From contig JAHBXR010000008.1 of the NCBI GenBank assembly GCA_019636335.1, positions 156,834 to 220,833 on the forward strand: a DNA stretch of 64,000 nt, read 5' to 3'. The DNA is from Pirellulales bacterium. GTDB taxonomy: Bacteria > Planctomycetota > Planctomycetia > Pirellulales > JAEUIK01. The notes beneath the pieces were generated by a model. That model ran no database searches, was not told the DNA's origin, and saw nothing but the letters and a program-made list of their open reading frames with translations. The stretch's first letter is position 1; the number at the start of each line of letters is the position of its first letter. Below are positions 53,385-61,957 of the stretch, in pieces. A program made the translations under genes and the position numbers.

Positions 53385-54032
53385 TTAAACCGCCGCCTCG
53401 CGTAGTTCCGGAAAGACATCTTGCGGCAGGCCCTGCTTGCGGACGGCGGCGCGTAGTTTTGCCAGCAGATCGAACTTGTGGTTGGCGACGGTCTGCTCCG
53501 AAATACTCAAGCGCGCGGCGGCCTCTTTGTTGGGCAGGCCGCGCACAAAAAGCAGCTCGGCGCATTGGATTTTTTCCCAATCGCCGCGCTCGCGCCAACG
53601 GGCGATGTTCTCGGCCAGGGCCGCCGTGAGCGCCTTTTCTTCCAGCCGGCGCCGCTCGCCGCTGCGCATTATGCTGCTGGCGGCACGCTCCGAGCCTGGG
53701 AGATCCCAGTCGCTTTCTCCCCCTCGCCCCGACGATAGCGGCACGGTGGGCCGGCGGCCCTCGCGTCTCAGGTGGTCGGTCAGCTTGTGGGCGGCAATGC
53801 TGAAGAGGTAGGTTTCCAGCGGCCGTCCGCCGTCGTAATTCGGCAGGCTCGTGAGAAAGCCGATGAAGGCCTCCTGGACGACATCCTCGCTCGAGGCACG
53901 CCGACGCAAACGACTCTCGACGAAGGCCAGCAGGCGCCCCTCGTAGCGCGCGATCAACTCGCTCCACGCATCGGGTTCGCCCGCGCGGATGCGATCGATC
54001 AAGAGACGTTCGTATTGCGAAGGAGCATTCAA
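53385..54032 (-). CDS. ECF RNA polymerase sigma factor
   Basis: A 215-residue sigma-70 family protein of the extracytoplasmic-function type. The sigma-2 region is in DAWSELIARYEGRLLAFVESR and ASSEDVVQEAFIGFLTSLPNY, with the typical DVVQEAF. The sigma-4 helix-turn-helix is in GLPNKEAAARLSISEQTVANHKFDLLAKLR. An about 45-residue polar linker separates the two. It should direct RNA polymerase to a dedicated promoter set. It is co-oriented with the membrane protein and kinase genes upstream (58 bases after the former) and with the anti-sigma-like gene downstream, so the kinase and sigma factor may lie in one regulatory circuit. Confidence 0.88.
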   Translation of the reverse strand: MNAPSQYERLLIDRIRAGEPDAWSELIARYEGRLLAFVESRLRRRASSEDVVQEAFIGFLTSLPNYDGGRPLETYLFSIAAHKLTDHLRREGRRPTVPLSSGRGGESDWDLPGSERAASSIMRSGERRRLEEKALTAALAENIARWRERGDWEKIQCAELLFVRGLPNKEAAARLSISEQTVANHKFDLLAKLRAAVRKQGLPQDVFPELREAAV

Positions 54033-54089
54033 CTTGGCACCACGCGTGGGGTTCCGCCCGGCACCTGACGCGACCGCGCGGCGACCTTA

Positions 54090-55643
54090 CTATACCATGC
54101 GCAACATCTGGAAGAGCGCCAGTCCCGCGCCGGCCACGATCGCGCCCGCCGCCAGTTTGAGCCGTCCGCTGTAAAAGCCGCGTGTGGCCGTATCGAGCTT
54201 GAGATAGCCGAACGTGGTTCCCAACAGGAGCAACACCAGCCCCGAGGCGGCGCCGGTCATCGTCAAGCGCCGTTCGAGTTGCGTCTGGTGCCACATGCCG
54301 GCAAGCTCACGTCGCGCCATGTCGTCAAACTCGACGAGCACGTGCATTTCGTACATCGTGGTGCCGAGGGTGACGCTCTCGACTTCACCGATCCACTGAT
54401 CCTTGACGAGCGCCGACTCGATCCAGATGCCCGGCACCTGCATCTCCTCGGCCGCGCGGTTGCCATACAGTCGGGCGACGTATCGGTGGACAATCCCCCG
54501 CACCAGGGTGGGGGCCTCGGCAAAGCATTCCTCGGTCGAGCTATAAGGTCCCGACCGGGCGGCGATGCGATAGACGCCGTTGGGGAGCCGTTCTTCTTCC
54601 TTGCCGTTGGCGACCCAGGCGGGCTTGGCGCGCTGGCCAGACGACGTGTCGCGCGCGACGGAGGGCGTCGCGACGAGTTGTGGCTGGACCGGCCGAGGGG
54701 GCGGCTGTGGGGTTGCCGGTTCCGGTGACAGGGGTTTCTCGGCGGCGACGGGTTCCGCCGCGGCAAGCTCATCGGCCGGCTCAGCGACACTTTCACTCTT
54801 CGTGGCCTTGCCCTCCTGTTGCACTGGCGTATCCAAGCCTACGGGCAGCATGAGTCTCGCCGCTACCTGGCGTACCTCGCGGGCAGGAATGCGAAGGGCG
54901 AATCCTTGGGAGTCCTCGTCGCGATCGATGTTGACCAACGTCCGCAGCGGGTCGTCGGCCGCGGCCACGGCACGCTCGAGCAAGGCCGTCGCGTCGTGCA
55001 TGAGCTTTTTGGCCTGACTTGCGTCAAGACCTTCGATTCTCAGGTGAATCGTGTCTTCGGGCCGGGCCACGCCCACCTGGCGGCGCCGCCCCACCTGCGC
55101 CACCTCGCCCAGGGGGAACTTGTGGTCGTCGTCGAGAGAGATTCGCAGGTCGAGCAAATGCGTCAGTGGCACGTCAGCGAGATCTGTCTCCTCGTTCGTC
55201 GTGTCGTCCACGGCTGTCAGTATGCTGGTGACCGCCGACACGATGGCGCCGGGATTCGCGCGGAGTTCTGGCAGCTTGTCGGCATGCCAGCGAATTTCGA
55301 GCGTGACGTGATCGGGGCGCGGGCCGGCGGTCTGCTGGAGCGCGTCGCCGCCGAGGCGTGCCTCGATCTCGGCGCGGATGCGATCGGCGACGGTCCGCTG
55401 ATCGGCCTCGGCGGCTGCGCGTTGCGCTGTCGCATGGCGGAAGGCACCGTGAAACCGCAATACGCCGACCGCCACAAACGCCACCACTACGAAGAGTGCG
55501 CAGATGGTTAGTGCTCGCCGCCCCAAGCGCGTGCAGAGGAGCACGATCACGCCAATCGACCCGGCAAAGAAGATCATGGCGGCAACCAGAAAGCAAAGCA
55601 TACCTGCCAGCGAAGGCCCCATTTGCGCCAGAAGTGGTGTCAT
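54090..55643 (-). CDS. Hypothetical membrane protein between kinase and sigma factor
   Basis: A 517-residue protein of unknown family. It has two membrane helices at the N terminus (MLCFLVAAMIFFAGSIGVIV and ALTICALFVVVAFVAVGVL) and two at the C terminus (SGLVLLLLGTTFGYLKL and AAGAIVAGAGLALFQML). Between them is a large domain with a Glu/Pro/Ala-rich linker (about residues 270-330). No enzyme motif is seen. An AAGGA ribosome-binding site precedes the ATG, and the kinase gene ends only 13 bases upstream, so both are in one transcript. A sensor or signalling-platform role beside the kinase is inference from context. Confidence 0.7.
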   Translation of the reverse strand: MTPLLAQMGPSLAGMLCFLVAAMIFFAGSIGVIVLLCTRLGRRALTICALFVVVAFVAVGVLRFHGAFRHATAQRAAAEADQRTVADRIRAEIEARLGGDALQQTAGPRPDHVTLEIRWHADKLPELRANPGAIVSAVTSILTAVDDTTNEETDLADVPLTHLLDLRISLDDDHKFPLGEVAQVGRRRQVGVARPEDTIHLRIEGLDASQAKKLMHDATALLERAVAAADDPLRTLVNIDRDEDSQGFALRIPAREVRQVAARLMLPVGLDTPVQQEGKATKSESVAEPADELAAAEPVAAEKPLSPEPATPQPPPRPVQPQLVATPSVARDTSSGQRAKPAWVANGKEEERLPNGVYRIAARSGPYSSTEECFAEAPTLVRGIVHRYVARLYGNRAAEEMQVPGIWIESALVKDQWIGEVESVTLGTTMYEMHVLVEFDDMARRELAGMWHQTQLERRLTMTGAASGLVLLLLGTTFGYLKLDTATRGFYSGRLKLAAGAIVAGAGLALFQMLRMV

Positions 55644-55656
55644 TGATCCTTCCCCC

Positions 55657-57687
55657 CTAAGTCGAGCGCTGCGCGCGGCGCAGGCGTCGATTCACCCAGG
55701 GACTGGCCAACTGCACGCTGCACGCGATGGTGAACGCCACGGCCATGCCCGCGCCGCTCGGAAACTGCCAGAAGAGGCTCAGGACAAAGGCCCACAGCCC
55801 GCAGCCGAAGGCGTTCCACAATTGCAGACGGGTACGGCGTTGCGGATCGGCCAGCTCCCACCAGCGGAGCACGGGAAAGAGCAAGCCGAAGTAGGCGAGA
55901 TAGGCCGTCAGGCGGGGCGCACCCTGCTCGTCGAAGAGCGACTCGCGAATCGTGTTGGCCGATTCGCTGGCGGACAAGGGGCCATGCTGCGGGGCAATGA
56001 TATCGGTCGTCGTCGAGTAAGGCAGATCGATCAACAAGGCGCTGTGTACGCCATAAGCCACGGTGCCGAGCGCCAGCCCTACCACCAGCAAGACGAAGCG
56101 GCGTGGCAGGACCTCGACGCGCGTTCCTTCCCAACTCTTGGCGGCAATCTGAATACCCCAGGTGCCGATCGTCGAGACGATCGCCAACCAGGCAAACAAG
56201 TCGGGACGCAGGCTGCCGGTCATCAGCAGCAACAGCAGGCTGATGGCCGAAGCGGCGGCTGCCCCCCCCAGCATCGAACCGGTCAGCTCGGTAAAGCGAT
56301 CGCGCGCCGAAAGGGGGAGGAACGCGACCGCTTGCGATTCGCCGCGCACGCGGCGCGAATACTTGCGAAACTCTTCGCGGCGCACTTGAGCCGCGGCCTG
56401 CGCACCCGGCGAGAGCGGCGGAACAGGGGGCGGGGGGGGAGACGGGCTCACATCGGGATGATGCAGCTCGGCCGTCGCCGGCAAGCGCGGTGGGTTCGGC
56501 GAGATCGCCGACAGAACCACGGCATAGATGCAGTAGATCAGCAACGACAGGATGAGCAGAGGCGCCCAAAGACCCATCGTCGCCACGAGCATGATCGATC
56601 CCAAGACGTAGCACAGCACGCGCGCCCAGATCGGTAGGTTGAGATCCTGCCAACCCGTGCGCAGGTCGGTCCACACGCGGCCGAGTCCCCGCGCGATGGG
56701 GTCGCGCTCGTCGACGTGCATCGTCGGCGCGTGCCTGGCCGCGGGGGAAGCCGCCGGGGGAATGGCGCCGGCATAGGCGGTCTCGCCGTGCCCGGCCACC
56801 GCCATGAAGGGCGCGGGGGTAGGGCGATCGTACATGGCCGTTTCGGCCGCTGGGCGGGGAGACAAGGCCGACGCAACGGCCGTGAAGACGCGCGGCGCCG
56901 AAGCAGGCTGCGGCAATCGCGCGAGCAGCTCTGCCACCGATTGAGCCCGCTTGGCGGGATCCTTCTCGAGCGCGCTGGCGACTACCGTACGATAAGGCTC
57001 GGCGAGGCGGCTCAAGTCGGGCTGCGCGGTGAGATGCTTCATGAGCACTTCGCCGACGCTTTCCCCATCGAACGGCACACGACCGGTCAGCACCTCGTAC
57101 AGCATCACGCCCAAGGCGTAGATATCGATTTCCTTGCCGTAACGGCCGTTGGCCACTTCGGGCGCCATGTAGTGGACCGTACCGACACTTTCGGTCTGTC
57201 CGCTGCGGCGGCTCGACGAGATGAACTTCGACAAGCCGTAGTCGCCGATCTTGACGATGCCGTCGTCGTTAAAGACGTTGCCGGGCTTGAGATCGCGGTG
57301 GACGATGCCCTGATCGTGCAGGTAAGCCACGCCGGCGCCGACGCCGTGAATCCAGGCGAGCGCTTCGTCGAGGGGCAACCCCTCGGGATGACGTGTCACG
57401 CAATCCTCGAGCTGTTCGCCCCGGACATATTCCATGACGACCCAGGTGTCGTCCTGGTCGTCGACCTTGATGTCGTAGAGGGCCAGCAGGTGCGGATGGC
57501 GCAGGTTGAGGCAGTGGGTGACGCCGCGCAGCTCGACATCGAGGTTGCGTCGAATGAGCTTGAGCGCCACCTCTTTGCCGGCGTCGCTCACGGCGTAATA
57601 GACTTCGCCGAAGCCCCCCCGACCGATGCCGCGTTTGATCGTGTAACCATCGAGCGGACGAGAACCGCTCGTGTAGGTGAACTTCAT
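55657..57687 (-). CDS. Serine/threonine protein kinase with C-terminal membrane domain
   Basis: A 676-residue Hanks-type kinase. The kinase domain (about residues 12-270) has the Gly loop GIGRGGFGEVYYA, Lys43 in VALKLI, HRDLKPGN (130-137), DYG (149-151) in place of DFG, and APE (175-177). A Pro/Ala linker follows, then several membrane helices (for example VLCYVLGSIMLVATMGLW and later hydrophobic segments), a topology common in planctomycete kinases. It likely phosphorylates Ser/Thr in partners; FHA proteins are encoded nearby. I chose the ATG at 57687 with GAGG upstream; starts at 57741 and 57786 would add 18-33 residues of low-complexity sequence. Confidence 0.88.
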   Translation of the reverse strand: MKFTYTSGSRPLDGYTIKRGIGRGGFGEVYYAVSDAGKEVALKLIRRNLDVELRGVTHCLNLRHPHLLALYDIKVDDQDDTWVVMEYVRGEQLEDCVTRHPEGLPLDEALAWIHGVGAGVAYLHDQGIVHRDLKPGNVFNDDGIVKIGDYGLSKFISSSRRSGQTESVGTVHYMAPEVANGRYGKEIDIYALGVMLYEVLTGRVPFDGESVGEVLMKHLTAQPDLSRLAEPYRTVVASALEKDPAKRAQSVAELLARLPQPASAPRVFTAVASALSPRPAAETAMYDRPTPAPFMAVAGHGETAYAGAIPPAASPAARHAPTMHVDERDPIARGLGRVWTDLRTGWQDLNLPIWARVLCYVLGSIMLVATMGLWAPLLILSLLIYCIYAVVLSAISPNPPRLPATAELHHPDVSPSPPPPPVPPLSPGAQAAAQVRREEFRKYSRRVRGESQAVAFLPLSARDRFTELTGSMLGGAAAASAISLLLLLMTGSLRPDLFAWLAIVSTIGTWGIQIAAKSWEGTRVEVLPRRFVLLVVGLALGTVAYGVHSALLIDLPYSTTTDIIAPQHGPLSASESANTIRESLFDEQGAPRLTAYLAYFGLLFPVLRWWELADPQRRTRLQLWNAFGCGLWAFVLSLFWQFPSGAGMAVAFTIACSVQLASPWVNRRLRRAQRST

Positions 57688-58072
57688 AGGGCCGCCTCGC
57701 GGCTCGCGGATCTCTTCCGCTTCGGTGGCTCGCAGGTTCATGGGTTTGGCACCGCTTTGTTCTAGCGTAGCTGTTGGTTCTTCCATCTGTCCAGGATCGA
57801 GTAGCCCAACGTGGGCACCATTTCCGGGGGCCGAATCCAGCTTGGTTGGACCGGCCTGCCATGCGGAACGAGGCTGCCTACTGGGCCCCCCACAACCACG
57901 GAACATCTTGCTCTCGCTTTTCGTGCCTGCTTCTCAGCCGATTCTGTTCGTAACTCGTGCCCAGTGGGCCAGCTTCGAGGTCGCCGTACCGATGGCTTTC
58001 GCCCGGCACGCCGCGGGCCGGCCCTGCCGCAGACGGCCGTCTCCGTACTCATTCGCTCCCGTCGGACGATTC
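57688..58072. other. Region between the FHA and kinase genes
   Basis: If the kinase starts at 57687, 385 bases separate it from the upstream FHA gene. The kinase frame stays open to 57906, so part may be coding. I see no hairpin, repeat or other gene. Confidence 0.35.
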
Positions 58073-59515
58073 TTACAAAGGTTCCAGACTGATGGCGAAA
58101 TCCTCGCCCGTGATCTGCGACGAGCGTCCGATCTCGACCCGCTCGCTCTGCTCAACGCCATCGACGGCAAAGGCTCCCGAGCTCTGGCAGTACAATTCGT
58201 TCCCCTGTCGCACGAGCACCACGTCTTGGGTCCAATCGCGACAGGTGATGTGGGCCTTGGACGATGGTCCCAGGACACAAGATTCGCCCAACAGGATCAC
58301 GGCGTCGGCCGCCGGCTGCGTGCGGTGCCGGCTTACAAATTCGATCCGCGCCGTCGAGCTCAGCGGGTGGGGTCGGCGAAATCGCAGCACAACCCCCTCG
58401 CCCAGCTCGATCGTGGCGCCGTCGGTGAGCAGGGCGGCTCCTTCGACCGGTCGCCCCGAGACGCGCGTCGGCCGCAGTGCCTCGAGCAGGTATCCCTCGC
58501 CGTCACGACGAATGATGGCGTGGCGGCCCGAGAGATCGCCGAGCAGGGGAATCTCGACCTGCTGTCCGGCGATCGGCTGCCCGAGGGTAACTTCGTCCCC
58601 ATCGCAGACGAGGAAGCCGCCGACGGAATCGACCCACATCAAAAATCTTGCGCCGGCTTTTCCTGACGGGGCATGGCCTGGCTGCGAGTTGTTCATGATG
58701 GCTACCGGTGGCGAAGCCTGGCGCGGTCCGGGCAAGGTTACTCGAGCGGCCGCCAGGCGTGGACCGATCATCGCCGAATCGGCCAGCCTGGTCCCGACGG
58801 CCGACCATGCGCGGCGGCGGGCCTCGCGAGCCGGGGCATCGCCGGGAGAGAGCACGAGCAACTGCTCGGCGGTGGCGAGGACATCGCTCCAGTTGGCGGC
58901 GGCCATCCCCTCGTGCAGCCGCTGCGACAAGCGTCGCAGTTCTGTCGCCTTCAGGCTACAGGCTCGACGACGCTCTTCCAACGTGGTCAGGTCGGGCCGC
59001 AGCGCGATCGCGGCCAGCCACTCCGCCTCGGCCTGCGAGAACTTGCCCCGGCGCATGAATCGCTCGGCGTTCGCCACGCGGCGCACGACCGTATCCAAGG
59101 CCCTTGCTTCGCGCGTCAGGGCATGCCGGGCGGCGAGCTCTTCGAGCCGATGGAGTGCCTGCTCGGTATGGCCGAGCCGGAGCAGATTTTCGACCTCGCC
59201 CAGCAGGCGCTCGATGAGCGAGCGTCTGACGGTGGCAACGTGCCTGGTGTCGGCGCCGAGTTGGGCCCCTCGTTCGAGATCGCGCCAGCCGGCTTGCGTC
59301 TCTCCCTTGGCGGCCAGATCGGCGCCGCGATCGACCATGCGCTCCGCGATCCGGTGGCGTAGCTTTTGCGCCTGGTGAAACTCGTCCAGCCCCTCGCGAC
59401 CGAGAATCGAATGCGCTTCTTCGAGCCGGCCGGCGGCGAACGCCAGCTCCGCTTCACGCAGTTGAATTCGCCAGGCCTGAAACATGGGGAGAGTCTCACC
59501 ATTGGCAACGTTCAT
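58073..59515 (-). CDS. FHA-like domain protein with N-terminal helical repeats
   Basis: A 480-residue protein. The first 260 or so residues are helical, with TPR-like pairs (AELAFAAGRLEEAHSILG, VENLLRLGHTEQALHRLEEL, FMRRGKFSQAEAEWLAAIAL). After a linker, residues 290-370 look like an FHA fold: VTLGQPIAGQQVEIPLLGDLS, then SGRHAIIRRDGEGYLLEAL with the Ser-Gly-Arg-His element, then SGRPVEGAALLTDGATIELG. The conserved Asn of the binding loop is replaced, so phosphothreonine binding may be weakened. A second beta-rich segment follows to the C terminus. The ATG at 59515 is used; one at 59485 is possible. The gene is followed by the kinase gene on the same strand. Confidence 0.72.
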   Translation of the reverse strand: MNVANGETLPMFQAWRIQLREAELAFAAGRLEEAHSILGREGLDEFHQAQKLRHRIAERMVDRGADLAAKGETQAGWRDLERGAQLGADTRHVATVRRSLIERLLGEVENLLRLGHTEQALHRLEELAARHALTREARALDTVVRRVANAERFMRRGKFSQAEAEWLAAIALRPDLTTLEERRRACSLKATELRRLSQRLHEGMAAANWSDVLATAEQLLVLSPGDAPAREARRRAWSAVGTRLADSAMIGPRLAAARVTLPGPRQASPPVAIMNNSQPGHAPSGKAGARFLMWVDSVGGFLVCDGDEVTLGQPIAGQQVEIPLLGDLSGRHAIIRRDGEGYLLEALRPTRVSGRPVEGAALLTDGATIELGEGVVLRFRRPHPLSSTARIEFVSRHRTQPAADAVILLGESCVLGPSSKAHITCRDWTQDVVLVRQGNELYCQSSGAFAVDGVEQSERVEIGRSSQITGEDFAISLEPL

Positions 59516-59542
59516 ACGCCGAGTGGCACTGTTGCCCCTTGC

Positions 59543-59617
59543 AGGTCAGGTACCCCGTACCTGACAGCGTTCGACATGGCCAACTCGATAGTTTGTCAGG
59601 TACGGGGTACCTGACCT
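59543..59617. repeat. Palindromic dispersed repeat (GTCAGGTAC-N3-GTACCTGAC family), copy 2
   Basis: A 24-base arm at 59543-59566 is matched perfectly by its inverse at 59594-59617 with a 27-base loop. Each arm is itself a near-perfect dyad (GTCAGGTAC, CCC or GGG, GTACCTGAC). It is related to 27438-27554, which has CTC/GGA-type centres. It lies in the gap between the FHA gene and the coiled-coil gene. Confidence 0.88.
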
Positions 59618-59697
59618 ACAAAAACATTCGAGCAATGTCCACCTACCCGACAGGCACTGCTGGCTGGCCCAGCAGTGCCATCGGCCAGTCGCCGTCC

Positions 59698-60510
59698 CTA
59701 CGCCGCTTTCGCTTGGGCGACCTTTTCCTGCGGGACATCCTGGCTGCCGGCCTCGAAGTACTCGGTCACCTCGTCGACGATCTCGTCCGGCACCTGTTGG
59801 TTGAGCTGAATCTCCCCCTGGTAGGCGCCTTCGCTGTCGACCAGACGCTCGGCCACGTCCAACCGGCTACGCAGCTCGGCGATCAGATCCTTGGCACGGC
59901 TCAGGCGGCTGTCGTCGAAGGTGGCGCTGCTCGTGGTCTGGGCGGCTTCGACCAGCTTCAGACGGGCCTCGAGGTTCTGCACCTCGACTTCGAGCTGCCG
60001 CTTCGAGGCCAACATGCCGTCGAGCTTTTGCCGGGCCGCGTCGAGGCTAGCGACGCGGGCGTTGTGCATCTCGCGCAGGCTGGCCAACGTGGCGTCGCGG
60101 GTCTTGAAACGCTCGAAGCGATTCGCCAGGTCGACCTTCACCTGGTCGCGCGAATAGTTGCGTCCCGAGTAGCTGAACGACACCTGCTGCGTGCCTAGAT
60201 CGTTCTTCAGACGCAGGATGTTCTCGCGGTCGGCCGTTTGCGTCTGCTCGGCCTTGCCGATCTGCTCGGCGAGCCGCTCGATCTCGACCTCTTCGCGGGC
60301 GATGACGTGCATGTTCTTGCGAATGTCGGGCACGATGTCGCGAACCAACTTGCGGGCGCGCTCGATCTCGAACTCGATCGGCACCGCCTCCTTGACCGAA
60401 TCCTTGACCCAACCGATCGAGGTGCCGACGTAACTGGCGGCGTCTCGGCCAAAGAGAAATAGTCCCAGGAGTGATACTCCCACACCGGCGTAGATGGCCT
60501 TCTTGATCAT
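59698..60510 (-). CDS. Membrane-anchored coiled-coil protein
   Basis: A 270-residue protein. A single N-terminal membrane segment (IYAGVGVSLLGLFLFG, about residues 6-21) is followed by a long charged helical region with coiled-coil heptads (VEIERLAEQIGKAEQ, and residues 140-190 around VEVQNLEARLKLVEAAQ). The C terminus is acidic. I recall similar proteins as conserved in planctomycetes without known function. An AAAGGA ribosome-binding site lies ten bases before the ATG. It is the first gene of the minus-strand signalling cluster, although the repeat at 59543-59617 separates it from the FHA gene. Confidence 0.72.
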   Translation of the reverse strand: MIKKAIYAGVGVSLLGLFLFGRDAASYVGTSIGWVKDSVKEAVPIEFEIERARKLVRDIVPDIRKNMHVIAREEVEIERLAEQIGKAEQTQTADRENILRLKNDLGTQQVSFSYSGRNYSRDQVKVDLANRFERFKTRDATLASLREMHNARVASLDAARQKLDGMLASKRQLEVEVQNLEARLKLVEAAQTTSSATFDDSRLSRAKDLIAELRSRLDVAERLVDSEGAYQGEIQLNQQVPDEIVDEVTEYFEAGSQDVPQEKVAQAKAA

Positions 60511-60804
60511 GATCCACGGTCCTTTCTGCTGCGCTCACGACGGGTCTGCGAGGGTCCTTCGGCGGCCACCGCGAGGCGGTAACTAATTGGCCGTAAGGGT
60601 TAGTCGCGATCGGCGCGTGAATCTTGGAACGATTCCGCAGAAAAACTTGAGGGAAACCGACGCAACCGAGAAGCGAGTTCAGAACCGCAACGAGGAGAAC
60701 GAGTTAGAACGACCGCAACCGGATTCCGAGCCCCGCGTTACCAACCTCTTTCGGCCCGCTCCGCGTTTTACTCCGCGCCTCCGCGCGAGCTTTTCTCAGC
60801 AGAA

Positions 60805-61806
60805 TCATTCGTCGAGCGGCTCGACCGGCATGCCGACCTCTTCGTGCCGGGGGTTCGAGGTGCGCATGACGAGCAGGCCGGCGATGGTGAGGAGGACTCC
60901 CACGGCCAGGGTAGGCGTGAAGGCCTCGCCGAAAACGAGCACCCCGGCCATGGCCGACATGGCGGTCTGCGAGGCATTGAAGGCATTCACGTAGGCCATC
61001 GAGAGGACCTGCAGGCTCTTGCCGAGCGAGAAGAAGGCGGCGGCGTTGCACATGCCCGCCATGACCATCGAGAAAAGATCGGCGCGGGTCGTGGCGCGGA
61101 TTTCTTCCCAGCCCACGACGCCGAGCGTGATCGCGCCGAGCGTTACGGTGCCGGTGAAGGCGATCACCCCGAGCGCGGCCGCCATGGGGGTGTTTCCGCC
61201 CGAGACGCGGCGAATGGTGACGTGGCTGGTGGCGTAGGCGAGCCCCGAGATGCAGGCGGCCAGCACTCCCAGTGCGACACTCGATTGGGTGGGCGTGGCG
61301 CCGAGCGACGTCGTCCCGACCTCGGCGCGCTCGGTGCCGACGCTAAGCACGAGAATGGACAGGACGAGCACGGCGAGCGAAACGACTGCCCGCGGCGAGA
61401 TCGGTTCTCCCAGAAAGACACGTCCCATGACGACCCCGGAGACGATGATCGCCCCCAGGGTCAGGGGGACCGTGACCGTCATGCCGACTTGCCCGAGCGC
61501 CCATTGGTTGAGCACATTGCCCACGATCTGCACGATGAGACCGGTGCCGACGAGCAGCCCGAGCACGCGCCAGGTGGGCAAGACGTGCTCGCCCCGCAGG
61601 CGCCGTCGCGCGAGGACGATCGTGGCCACGAGGACCACCGGCAACGATTTGACGCAGCCCACCCAGGCGGGGTCGCGTGTCTCGGCCACCTGGCGCAGAA
61701 AGACGTTGGTGGCCGTGTAGAAGATGGCCGACAGCAGGCCACAGACAACCGCCACCACAAAGGGATCGTGACGCGAGGTAGAGGCAGGCGGCGAGGCGGG
61801 GTTCAC
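60805..61806 (-). CDS. EamA-family (DMT) transporter
   Basis: A 333-residue integral membrane protein with about ten helices in two EamA halves. The first runs to about residue 160 (FVVAVVCGLLSAIFYTATNVFL through AVVSLAVLVLSILVLSVG). The second begins near residue 178 (SSVALGVLAACISGLAYATS) and ends in TLAVGVLLTIAGLLVMRTS. Each half has the typical GEP/GEA motif near its end (FLGEPISP and VFGEAFTP). DMT transporters export or exchange small metabolites such as amino acids or nucleotide sugars; the substrate is not readable. The GTG start at 61806 is used. It is divergent from the ThDP enzyme at 61958. Confidence 0.85.
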   Translation of the reverse strand: MNPASPPASTSRHDPFVVAVVCGLLSAIFYTATNVFLRQVAETRDPAWVGCVKSLPVVLVATIVLARRRLRGEHVLPTWRVLGLLVGTGLIVQIVGNVLNQWALGQVGMTVTVPLTLGAIIVSGVVMGRVFLGEPISPRAVVSLAVLVLSILVLSVGTERAEVGTTSLGATPTQSSVALGVLAACISGLAYATSHVTIRRVSGGNTPMAAALGVIAFTGTVTLGAITLGVVGWEEIRATTRADLFSMVMAGMCNAAAFFSLGKSLQVLSMAYVNAFNASQTAMSAMAGVLVFGEAFTPTLAVGVLLTIAGLLVMRTSNPRHEEVGMPVEPLDE

Positions 61807-61957
61807 CCACGCATTCTACGAAATCGTTCCGGCATCTGACGAGGGGCCTTCATCGAGTCCTCACGTGACGCTAGCAAGACGCTACGCGCATGCCATAGAC
61901 TGAGGCCCGATCGTCCCCCGCGCCGACCGCCTTTAGCCTGGAGCTTATAGTCACATT

